Source: Caulobacteraceae bacterium
Lineage (GTDB): Bacteria > Pseudomonadota > Alphaproteobacteria > Caulobacterales > Caulobacteraceae
Direction: 5' to 3'
Length of the DNA stretch: 16,392 nt
NCBI GenBank assembly: GCA_020852035.1
Contig: JADZBR010000386.1
Location: forward strand, 1-16,392
Each line of letters opens with the position of its first letter. Position 1 is the first letter of the stretch. Made by a program: the position numbers and the translations under genes. The notes below the pieces were generated by a model. The model worked only from the letters and a program-made list of their open reading frames with translations. It searched no databases and was not told where the DNA came from. Of the stretch, positions 9,641-15,859 are shown in pieces.

Positions 9641-10786
9641 CTAATCCAGCGGCCGGCGCCCGACGATCTGCAGGCCGTAGCCGCCGGAGCCCGGCAGCAC
9701 GGTTTTCGACGAAGTGAGCAGGATCATCTCCCGCACGCCGAGGTCGATCAGGATCTGCGCGCCCACGCCGTAGTCGCGCAGCACATTCGCCCCGATCCCC
9801 TGCGCGTCCTGGCCGTAGCGCTCGGAGAGCCAGGCCGGGTTCGGGTCGCGGATGAACACCGCCACGCCCGCGCCGTCGTATTCGCTGATCGCCTTCAGCG
9901 CCGCCGGCACATAGTCGCGGCGCTTCTCCACATGGCCCAGCATGTCGGCGGCCATGTCGACGCGGTGCATGCGCACGAGGGTGGGCTTGTCGGCGCTGAT
10001 CTTGCCCCTGGTCAGGACCACGTGCTCGGTCTTGTCGAGGATGTTGCGGTAGATGACCATCCGGAAGCGGCCGCCGAAGTCGCTATCGAACGGCGTCTCC
10101 AGGACCCGCTCCACCTGCCGCTCGGTGCGGCGGCGGTAGGCGATCAGGTCGGCGATGGTGCCGATCTTCAGGCCGTGCAGCTGGGCGAAGGCGGTCAGCT
10201 GCGGCAGCCGCGCCATGGTGCCGTCGTCGTTCATGATCTCGCAGATCACGCCGGCCGGGTTCAGCCCCGCCATGCGGCTGATGTCCACCGCCGCCTCGGT
10301 GTGGCCGGCGCGGACCAGCACCCCGCCGTCGCGCGCCACCAGCGGGAAGACATGGCCGGGCGAGACGATGTCGTCGAAGTGCTTGGTCGGGTCCACCGCC
10401 ACCGCCACGGTGTGCGAGCGGTCGTGGGCCGAGATGCCGGTGGTCACCCCCTCGCGCGCCTCGATGGAGACGGTGAAGGCCGTGCCCATGCTCTCGCGGT
10501 TCTCGTGCGCCATCGGCGGCAGGCGCAGCTGGCGCGCCCGCTCGGCGGTGATGGAGAGGCAGATCAGGCCGCGCGCGTGCTTGGCCATGAAGTTGATCTG
10601 GTCGGGCGTGGCGAACTGCGCCGGGATGATGACGTCGCCCTCGTTCTCCCGGTCCTCGGCGTCGACCAGGATGTAGGGGCGCCCGTTGCGGGCGTCCTCG
10701 ATGATGTCCTCGATCGGGCTGATCGGGCTCTCGGCGGACTTCGGGTCGGAGGGCGGCGGGCCGCCGACGAGATAGGGCTTGGTCAT
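9641..10786 (-). CDS. ribB: 3,4-dihydroxy-2-butanone 4-phosphate synthase with degenerate GTP cyclohydrolase II-like tail (RibBX type)
   Basis: The 381-residue protein has two halves. Residues about 22-225 are a complete DHBP synthase domain: DAEDRENEGD (42-51) carries the acidic metal and substrate residues, with GISAHDRSHTV (118-126), SPGHVFPL (142-149) and RAGHTEAAVD (159-168). This half converts ribulose 5-phosphate to the four-carbon precursor of riboflavin. Residues about 236-381 resemble GTP cyclohydrolase II (DAQGIGANVLRDYGV, TSSKTVLPGSGGYGL). However, there is no cysteine at all after residue 182, so the zinc-binding C..GD..C.C motif is absent, and RVDMAADMLG stands in its place. This matches the RibBX variant known from Proteobacteria, in which the tail has lost GTP cyclohydrolase activity. 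The ATG overlaps the stop of the upstream FMN reductase gene (ATGA), implying translational coupling. A separate ribA would be expected elsewhere in the genome. Confidence 0.94.
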   Translation of the reverse strand: MTKPYLVGGPPPSDPKSAESPISPIEDIIEDARNGRPYILVDAEDRENEGDVIIPAQFATPDQINFMAKHARGLICLSITAERARQLRLPPMAHENRESMGTAFTVSIEAREGVTTGISAHDRSHTVAVAVDPTKHFDDIVSPGHVFPLVARDGGVLVRAGHTEAAVDISRMAGLNPAGVICEIMNDDGTMARLPQLTAFAQLHGLKIGTIADLIAYRRRTERQVERVLETPFDSDFGGRFRMVIYRNILDKTEHVVLTRGKISADKPTLVRMHRVDMAADMLGHVEKRRDYVPAALKAISEYDGAGVAVFIRDPNPAWLSERYGQDAQGIGANVLRDYGVGAQILIDLGVREMILLTSSKTVLPGSGGYGLQIVGRRPLD

Positions 10787-11349
10787 TTCCGGGCTCTCGT
10801 TTGGGCGAACTCCACCACCTGTTCCGCGACGGTCGTCAATTGCCAGGCGTCCTTCTCGTCGAGCTCGCCGGAAAGGCCCGACGCGTTCAGGGCGGCGCCG
10901 AACGGCGTCGGCCAGCCGCGCATGGCATGTATGATCTGGCGCAGCGCCGTCAAAGCCCCTCCGGCCGCCTGCCAGCCGTCGGCGGTGATGATCGTGCCCA
11001 CCGCCCGGCCGTGGAAATAGGGCCGCTTGTCCTCGCGCAGGTCCTCCAACGTATCGAGGGCGTTCTTCACCAGCCCCGAGATCGAGCCGTGATAGCCGGG
11101 GCTGGCGACGATCACCCCGTCGGCCCGGGCCACGGTCTCGACCAGCTCCAGCCGCTCGGCGCAGCGAGCCGGATTGCCCGGCTCGTAGATCGGCAGGCGC
11201 GCCAGGAACGCGCCCTCGAACATCCTGGTCTCGCAGCCCAGCTCCGCCGCCCGCGCCAGCGAGGCCGCCAGCACCCGGTTGGTCGACGAGCCCTCGCGCG
11301 CGGCGCCGCCGATGCCGACGATGAGCGGGCGCAGCGCGGGCGAGCTCAT
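10783..11349 (-). CDS. NADPH-dependent FMN reductase (flavodoxin-like fold)
   Basis: The 188-residue protein has the length usual for the FMN_red family. The phosphate-binding loop is GIGGAAREGSSTNR (12-25). The signature SPGYHGSISGLVKNALDTLE (83-102) is the classic second loop of this family (SPxYxxSxxGxxKNALD). Such enzymes reduce FMN, or quinone/azo substrates, with NAD(P)H in the cytoplasm. GAGG lies just before ATG 11349. Both ends overlap neighbours by ATGA: its start overlaps the acyl-CoA ligase stop, and its stop overlaps the ribB start. Being next to a riboflavin-biosynthesis gene supports a role with free flavin, but the electron acceptor is not decided by sequence; a partner monooxygenase is not in view. 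Confidence 0.9.
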   Translation of the reverse strand: MSSPALRPLIVGIGGAAREGSSTNRVLAASLARAAELGCETRMFEGAFLARLPIYEPGNPARCAERLELVETVARADGVIVASPGYHGSISGLVKNALDTLEDLREDKRPYFHGRAVGTIITADGWQAAGGALTALRQIIHAMRGWPTPFGAALNASGLSGELDEKDAWQLTTVAEQVVEFAQTRARK

Positions 11350-13091
11350 GCGGCCTCGGTTTCCGGCGCGAACACCTTCTTCAGCTCGGTCTTGAGGATC
11401 TTGCCGTTGGCGTTGCGCGGCAGGGGCTCGGCCCAGAACTCGATCTTCACCGGGACCTTGAAGGCCGCCAGCCGCTCGCGAACGAAGGCGCGCAGCTCGG
11501 CTTCCGTGGCCGTGCCGCCCGGCTTCAGGTGCACCACCGCCCCAGGCTCCTCGCCCAGCGTCTTGTGCGGCACCGCCACGATGGCCGCGTCCATCACGTC
11601 CGGGTGCTCGTAGAGGGCGTCTTCCACTTCGACACAGTAGATGTTCTCGCCGCCGCGGATCAGCATGTCCTTGGCCCGGTCGAGGATGAAGCAGAAACCC
11701 TCCTCGTCCAGCCGCGCGAGGTCGCCGGTCTTCACCCAGCCGTCCACGAAGGTCGCCGCCGTCGCCTCCGGCTTGTTCCAGTAGCCGCGCACGATGTTCG
11801 GCCCCTTGGCCCAGAGCTCGCCGACCTGGCCGACCGGCAGTTCGCGGTCGCCCTCGACGGTCATGATCTTCATGTCGCCCACCGGGGCGGCCACGCCACA
11901 GCTGTCGGGCCGATGTCGGTAGTCCATGCCGCTGTTGGAGGTGAAGGTGGCGGTGGTCTCGGTCATCCCCCAGCCGTTGCCGGGCTGCGAGGCGGGGAAG
12001 GCTTCGACGATCTTCTTCACCAGCTCCGGCGCCGAAGGCGCGCCGCCGTAGGAGACCGCCTGCAGGGACGACAGGTCGTATTTCGCCCGCGCCGGATGCT
12101 CGATCAGCTGCCAGGCGATGGTCGGCACGCCGCCGGTGGCGGTCACCTTCTCGCGCTCGATCAGCTGCATCGCCCGCTCGGCGTCCCAGCGATACATCAA
12201 GACGATCTTGCCGCCGGCGTTGACCGCCGGAACCATGTTGGCGCTGCAGCCGGTGACGTGGAACAGCGGCACCACGATCAGGCTGACCCTCTGCGGCGCG
12301 TCATGGGGGTCGACCACCGGCGGCTGCTCGCCCCGCCGCAGGAAGCCGCGCGCTAGGCTGATGCCGCCGGCCATCACGTTGGAGGTCATGTTGCGGTGGG
12401 TGCCGAGGGCGCCCTTCGGCTTTCCGGTGGTGCCGGAAGTGTAGAAGATGGTGGCGTCGTCGTCCGGCGCCAGCGCCACCTCCGGCAGCGGCCGGTCGGG
12501 CAGGTCGCCCCAGGCGTTGGCCTCGCCCAGCACCTCCTCCAGCCGCCCGCCCAGCGGGTGATGGAAATCGTCGCCGGCGCGGCTGACGTAGAACCGCTGC
12601 AGGTCCGGCAAGGCGCCGAAGTGATCGGCCAGGCGCTCGAAGCGCTCCTCGTCCATCACCGCGACCTTGGCGCCGGAATCGGCGAGGCCGTATTCCAGCT
12701 CCGCCCCGGTCCACCAGGCGTTCAGCGGCACGATGATCGCGCCCACCGAGACGGCGGCGAAGAACGCCACCGGCCATTCGGGCAGGTTGCGCATGATCAG
12801 GGCGACGCGGTCGCCCTTCTTGACGCCGCGGGCGACCAGTTCGTGGGCGAAGGCGCTGGTGGCGCGGAAGAAGCTCTCGAAGGTGGCGCGGTCGTCCTCG
12901 TAGACCACGAACTCGCGGGTCCCGAAGGTGCGGCCGGTCTCCAGAATGTGGCGCAGGGTCGGCGGGGCGTTCTTCCAGGTCCGCACGGTCACGCCGCGGA
13001 TGGTCTTTTCCTCCATCTCGAAGCGCTGGCCGGGAGCGCACAGGACCTTGTGCGCTTCGGCGATCGACATCGCGGGCCAGGACTCGGCCAT
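11346..13091 (-). CDS. Acyl-CoA synthetase (class I adenylate-forming ligase)
   Basis: The 581-residue protein shows all adenylate-forming motifs: phosphate loop TIFYTSGTTGKPKG ending at 227, YGGAPSAPELV (348-358), GWGMTETT (373-380), TGD with D457, hinge DRAKDMLIRGGENIY (471-485) and the catalytic lysine K564 in PRNANGKILK. It activates a carboxylic acid to acyl-AMP and then acyl-CoA in the cytoplasm; medium/long-chain or aromatic specificity cannot be judged. I chose ATG 13091, preceded by GAGGA with suitable spacing. A GTG at 13103 would add four residues, but its use would place the Shine-Dalgarno inside the gene. It heads a coupled operon (FMN reductase, ribB). A palindrome just upstream (13104-13119) may be its operator. 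The nearby acyl-CoA dehydrogenase gene suggests a fatty-acid or related acid degradation role. Confidence 0.93.
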   Translation of the reverse strand: MAESWPAMSIAEAHKVLCAPGQRFEMEEKTIRGVTVRTWKNAPPTLRHILETGRTFGTREFVVYEDDRATFESFFRATSAFAHELVARGVKKGDRVALIMRNLPEWPVAFFAAVSVGAIIVPLNAWWTGAELEYGLADSGAKVAVMDEERFERLADHFGALPDLQRFYVSRAGDDFHHPLGGRLEEVLGEANAWGDLPDRPLPEVALAPDDDATIFYTSGTTGKPKGALGTHRNMTSNVMAGGISLARGFLRRGEQPPVVDPHDAPQRVSLIVVPLFHVTGCSANMVPAVNAGGKIVLMYRWDAERAMQLIEREKVTATGGVPTIAWQLIEHPARAKYDLSSLQAVSYGGAPSAPELVKKIVEAFPASQPGNGWGMTETTATFTSNSGMDYRHRPDSCGVAAPVGDMKIMTVEGDRELPVGQVGELWAKGPNIVRGYWNKPEATAATFVDGWVKTGDLARLDEEGFCFILDRAKDMLIRGGENIYCVEVEDALYEHPDVMDAAIVAVPHKTLGEEPGAVVHLKPGGTATEAELRAFVRERLAAFKVPVKIEFWAEPLPRNANGKILKTELKKVFAPETEAA

Positions 13092-13103
13092 CGGCTTCCT
13101 CAC

Positions 13104-13119
13104 TCAAATGGTCGTTTGA
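13104..13119. promoter_or_regulatory. Palindromic candidate operator before the acyl-CoA ligase operon
   Basis: TCAAATGGTCGTTTGA is a 16-bp imperfect palindrome (12 of 16 positions symmetric; outer TCAAA/TTTGA perfect) immediately upstream of the ligase ribosome binding site. Size and symmetry fit a TetR-family repressor site, a common regulator of acyl-CoA metabolism genes. No regulator gene is in the window, so this is inference. Confidence 0.4.
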
Positions 13120-13158
13120 AATACGCTTGTGGGAACCGTCCTAAGCACCCCGGCCGCC

Positions 13159-13203
13159 AAACAAAAGCCCCCGGGGTGTTCCTTCTCCCCTTGCGGGAGA
13201 AGG
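13159..13203 (-). terminator. Possible terminator after the acyl-CoA dehydrogenase gene
   Basis: Reading the minus strand, the hairpin CCTTCTCCC-GCAAG-GGGAGAAGG (9-bp stem, from 13203 down to 13181) is followed by ACACCCCGGGGGC and then TTTTGTTT. This could end transcripts coming from the dehydrogenase gene before the ligase promoter. The hairpin is also part of the larger inverted repeat. Confidence 0.4.
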
Positions 13204-13341
13204 TGGCGCGAAGCGCCGGATGAGGGGTCGAAGACCATCAACACCGCGAAAACGCAAAAGCCGGGCGCGGACTTCGAGGTCTGAGAGACCCCTCATCCGA
13301 CCCGGCTCCGCCGGGCCACCTTCTCCCGCAAGGAGAGAAGG
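13181..13341. repeat. Large composite inverted repeat between acyl-CoA dehydrogenase and acyl-CoA ligase genes
   Basis: The left arm 13181-13229 (starting CCTTCTCCCC, ending GATGAGGGGTC) and right arm 13287-13341 (starting GACCCCTCATCC, ending GAGAGAAGG) are nearly perfect reverse complements apart from their centres. The centres carry different small hairpins: GGCGC-GAA-GCGCC in the left and CCCGGC-TCC-GCCGGG in the right. The whole could fold as one long stem in RNA or as separate hairpins. This CCTTCTCCC...GATGAGGGG type is a familiar dispersed intergenic element in alphaproteobacteria (recalled, not searched). Confidence 0.85.
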
Positions 13342-13357
13342 GACCGATCTATAGTGC

Positions 13358-14713
13358 CTACGCCTCCGCCTTCGCCCCGGCCTTTCGCCCGCCGCCGCGG
13401 GTCCCGTAGCCGAGCTCCTCGTACTGCTTCTTCATGTCGGCCAGTTCGTCCTTGTACTTCTCCTGGGCCGCCTCGCGCAGCTTGGGGATGTGGTAGGCCG
13501 GGAAGAGGTCGTTGTCGGGCTGGTAGTCCTTCAGCACCTGCTTGGCGACGGTCACCTTATGCACCTCGGTGGGGCCGTCGGCGATGCCCATGACCAGCGA
13601 CGAGGTCACCATGTGCATGAACGGCATCTCGTTGGAGACGCCCAGCGCGCCGTGCAGGTGCGCGGCCTTGGTGGCGATGTCGTTGTAGACCTTGGGCATG
13701 GCCACCTTGATGGCGGCGATGTCCTTCCGGACCTTCTGATAGTCCTTGTGCTTGTCGATCAGCCAGGCGGTGCGCAGCACCAAAAGGCGGAACATCTCCA
13801 GCTGGATCCAGCTGTCGGCGATCTGCTCCTGCACCATCTGCAGGTCGGAGAGCTTGCCGTCGCGGGTGTTGCGGCTGACGGCGCGGCGGCACATCAGGTC
13901 CAGCGCCCGCGTGCAGGAGCCGACCGTGCGCATGGCGTGGTGCACCCGCCCGCCGCCGAGCCGCACCTGGGCGATCACGAAGGCGTCGCCGCGGTCGCCC
14001 AGGAGGGCGTCATACGGCACCCGCACATTGTTGTAGCGCACATAGCCTTCCGACCCCTGGCCGATCTCGCCCGTGCCGACGCCGACGTTGCGGATGATCT
14101 CCACCCCGGGGGTGTCGGTGGGCACCAGGAAGATCGAGGTGCGCTTGTAGGGGTCCTTGGCGTCCGGGTCGGTGACCGCATAGACCACCAGCACCGTCGA
14201 CCAGCGCGCCCCAGTCGAGAACCACTTCTCGCCGTTGATCACCCACTCCTTGCCGTCCAGCACCGCGCGGGTCTGGAAGGTCAGCGGGTCGGAGCCGCCG
14301 GTGGGTTCGCTCATCGAGAAGGCCGAGCGGATGTCGCCGTTCAGCAGCGGCCAAAGATACTTCTCTTTCTGCGCGTCGGTGCCGTAGTGGGCGATGATCT
14401 CCGCGTTGCCGGTATCCGGCGCCTGGCAGCCGAACACCGAGGGGGCCAGGCCATTGCGCCCCAGCTTCTCGTTCATCAGGGCGAGCTTCAGCTGGCCATA
14501 GCCCTGGCCGCCGAGCTCGGGGCCCAGGTGGCAGGCCCACAGGCCCTGGTCCTTCACCTTCTGTTGCAGCGGCTTGATGAACTTGGCGCGGCCCACCGGC
14601 CCGTGGGCGGCCATGCCGAGGTGCGAGAGCGGCTCGACCTCCTCCTCCATGAAGGTCTCGATCCAGTCGAGCTTTTTCTGGAACTCCGGATCGGTCTCAA
14701 AATCCCAGGCCAT
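13358..14713 (-). CDS. Acyl-CoA dehydrogenase, ACAD10/11-like
   Basis: The 451-residue protein starts at ATG 14713 behind a strong GGGAGG. The N-terminal helical domain spans about 1-130. The FAD/substrate signature AFSMSEPTGGSDP is at 131-143, with KEWVINGEKWFSTGA (155-169) in the beta domain. The C-terminal helical domain contains RVHHAMRTVG and AAHLHGALGVSNEMPF. Near the C-terminus the usual YEGTxxIQ loop is replaced by IADGPTEVHK (377-386), the form seen in ACAD10/11-like enzymes, where D379 would stand at the catalytic-base position. Such flavoenzymes introduce the alpha-beta double bond in acyl-CoA and pass electrons to ETF. The tail (about 420-451) is charged and ends in Gly/Lys/Ala-rich sequence, an extension beyond the core fold. 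It lies upstream of the acyl-CoA ligase operon on the same strand, across a 160-bp inverted repeat. Chain length is unknown. Confidence 0.93.
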   Translation of the reverse strand: MAWDFETDPEFQKKLDWIETFMEEEVEPLSHLGMAAHGPVGRAKFIKPLQQKVKDQGLWACHLGPELGGQGYGQLKLALMNEKLGRNGLAPSVFGCQAPDTGNAEIIAHYGTDAQKEKYLWPLLNGDIRSAFSMSEPTGGSDPLTFQTRAVLDGKEWVINGEKWFSTGARWSTVLVVYAVTDPDAKDPYKRTSIFLVPTDTPGVEIIRNVGVGTGEIGQGSEGYVRYNNVRVPYDALLGDRGDAFVIAQVRLGGGRVHHAMRTVGSCTRALDLMCRRAVSRNTRDGKLSDLQMVQEQIADSWIQLEMFRLLVLRTAWLIDKHKDYQKVRKDIAAIKVAMPKVYNDIATKAAHLHGALGVSNEMPFMHMVTSSLVMGIADGPTEVHKVTVAKQVLKDYQPDNDLFPAYHIPKLREAAQEKYKDELADMKKQYEELGYGTRGGGRKAGAKAEA

Positions 14714-14765
14714 GTTCGCCTCCCTTGGCCCTGCCGGTGCAGGTCCTTTTTAGAAATGTGAGTAT

Positions 14766-14779
14766 GAAAACGCGTGTTC
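14766..14779. promoter_or_regulatory. Palindrome upstream of the acyl-CoA dehydrogenase gene
   Basis: GAAAACGCGTGTTC is symmetric at 12 of 14 positions around ACGCGT and lies 53-66 bases before the start codon, a typical operator position. It does not share clear sequence with the palindrome before the ligase operon. Low confidence. Confidence 0.25.
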
Positions 14780-14847
14780 GAAACCTGTAAAACCAAGGCG
14801 TAAGCCCGTCTAGGGGGCACGTGTTTCGGTGACGGAGGCGTCACTCT

Positions 14848-14869
14848 GCCTCCCCACGGAGGGGGAGGC
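14848..14869. repeat. Stem-loop downstream of the small exported-protein gene
   Basis: GCCTCCCC-ACGGAG-GGGGAGGC forms a perfect 8-bp stem with a six-base loop, directly after the stop codon (14876) of the minus-strand gene. No U-tract follows, so it is more like a dispersed GC hairpin repeat than a classical intrinsic terminator, though it may protect the 3' end. Confidence 0.6.
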
Positions 14870-14875
14870 CGAGCG

Positions 14876-15307
14876 CTACTTCGACGGCAGCCCGTCCGCC
14901 CCCGCGCAGGCGGCGGCCATCAGGGCGGCGTCCTCGGCGTTCTCCTTGCCGACCTTCTTGGGCTTGCCCTCGCGCCAGGCGGTGGAGGTCAGGTCCGGCG
15001 TCTCCTTGGGCGAATAGGACGCCACCACCAGCAGGTTCGAAGCCTTGCAGTCCAGGGCCACCACCGAGCCGACGCCGTCGGCCGCGCCGGGGCCGTTGGG
15101 GCCGACCTTGGCCTCCGGCTTGCCGATCGCCTGCATCACCACCACCCGGCCGGTGGCCGCGTCGCGATAGCTGTAGTCGGCGTCGTAGAACCAGCGCGCG
15201 CCGTTGGCCGCGGGCGCGGTGAACGGCTTCCAGTCGGCGGCCAGGGCGGGGGCGGCCGAACCGGCGGCGAGGATGGCGAGGGCGGCGAGGGCGGGAACGC
15301 GAGGCAT
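14876..15307 (-). CDS. Small exported protein of unknown function
   Basis: The 143-residue protein has a clear signal peptide (MPRVPALAALAILAAGSAAPALA, cleavage before ADWKPF), so the mature ~120 residues are periplasmic or surface-exposed. ATG 15307 is preceded by GGAGAA at good spacing. The mature part has an opening W-K-P-F, then RWFYDADYSY, a strand VVVMQAIGKP, VVALDCKASNLLVV, and a second cysteine near the end (MAAACAGADG). The two cysteines could form a disulfide. The pattern (W..., FYD, a strand, then DCK) loosely recalls surface-adhesin-E-like small proteins, but the resemblance is weak and I do not assign that family. It is transcribed divergently from groES with about 210 bp between the two starts. 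Confidence 0.8.
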   Translation of the reverse strand: MPRVPALAALAILAAGSAAPALAADWKPFTAPAANGARWFYDADYSYRDAATGRVVVMQAIGKPEAKVGPNGPGAADGVGSVVALDCKASNLLVVASYSPKETPDLTSTAWREGKPKKVGKENAEDAALMAAACAGADGLPSK

Positions 15308-15374
15308 GGACTTCTCCGGAAGGGCGACGATCTCACCCTAACCGCCGCCGCCCGCCCGTCCAGCGGCAAGCAAA

Positions 15375-15391
15375 AAGCGCCGGCCGCGCTT
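15375..15391 (-). terminator. Minus-strand hairpin with T-run in the groES divergent region
   Basis: On the minus strand, AAGCGC-GGCCG-GCGCTT is followed directly by TTT, giving an intrinsic-terminator-like structure. One arm overlaps the -35 element of the groES promoter. It would stop leftward transcription arising beyond 15391, or attenuate the exported-protein gene if its promoter lies there. Confidence 0.35.
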
Positions 15392-15417
15392 GACTCGCCC
15401 AAGCCCCCCTCTTACCT
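15389..15417 (+). promoter_or_regulatory. Sigma-32-type heat-shock promoter of groESL
   Basis: CTTG (15389-15392) and CTTACCT (15411-15417) are separated by 18 bases. The alphaproteobacterial sigma-32 consensus is CTTG-N17/18-CYTATNT, which the -10 part matches at six of seven scored positions. Transcription would begin around 15424-15428, directly before the CIRCE-like element. Confidence 0.65.
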
Positions 15418-15428
15418 GCCCGCCGTCG

Positions 15429-15455
15429 TTAGCACTCCCGTCCCCCGGCTGCCAA
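15429..15455 (+). promoter_or_regulatory. CIRCE-like HrcA operator with degenerate right arm
   Basis: The left arm TTAGCACTC (15429-15437) is the exact CIRCE half-site. After a nine-base spacer the right arm is GGCTGCCAA (15447-15455), which matches the consensus GAGTGCTAA at six of nine positions. Spacing is exactly that of CIRCE, and its place between promoter and groES is the usual one for HrcA repression. Confidence 0.75.
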
Positions 15456-15517
15456 AGCCTGCGGCGGGCGCTGTTGGCGCAACCGGATTTCAAACTGCTC
15501 CGACGGAGAAAATACCA

Positions 15518-15805
15518 ATGGCGTTTCGTCCTCTGGGAGACCGCGTGCTCGTCCGCCGCGTCGAGGAAGAAGAGAAGACCAAGGGCGGGATCATCATCCC
15601 CGACACCGCCAAGGAAAAGCCCCAGGAGGGCGAAGTCATCAGCGTCGGCCCCGGCGCCCGCGACGAAGACGGCGACTACATCAAGATGGATGTGAAGGCC
15701 GGCGACCGCATCCTGTTCGGCAAGTGGTCTGGCACCGAGATCAAGCTCGAGGGCGAAGACCTGCTGATCATGAAGGAAAGCGACATCCTCGGCATCGTCG
15801 AGTGA
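15518..15805 (+). CDS. groES: Co-chaperonin GroES (Cpn10)
   Basis: This 95-residue protein has the standard GroES length. It opens with MAFRPLGDRVLVRRVEEEEKT. The mobile loop, with its GroEL-binding hydrophobic stretch, is KTKGGIIIPDTAKEKPQ, followed by EGEVISVGPG and the C-terminal LLIMKESDILGIVE. It forms the heptameric lid of the GroEL folding chamber in the cytoplasm. GGAGAA at 15505-15510 lies seven bases before ATG. It is first in the groESL operon, under a sigma-32-type promoter and a CIRCE-like operator, with groEL starting 54 bp downstream. No unusual residue was seen. Confidence 0.99.
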   Translation: MAFRPLGDRVLVRRVEEEEKTKGGIIIPDTAKEKPQEGEVISVGPGARDEDGDYIKMDVKAGDRILFGKWSGTEIKLEGEDLLIMKESDILGIVE

Positions 15806-15859
15806 GCTGAGCGCTAACCCCTTCAATCCCCACAGAATCTAGAGAGAAAGCACACGAAC

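Noticed and set aside
7773..11020. Long plus-strand open frames (623 and 482 residues) opposite the M2 peptidase and ribB genes
   Set aside because: They are antisense shadows of genes with clear HEMGH and DHBP synthase motifs, and have low-complexity composition.
14876..15307. Assignment of the small exported protein to the surface-adhesin E family
   Set aside because: Only a loose pattern of W, FYD and DCK is shared, which is not enough without a profile search.
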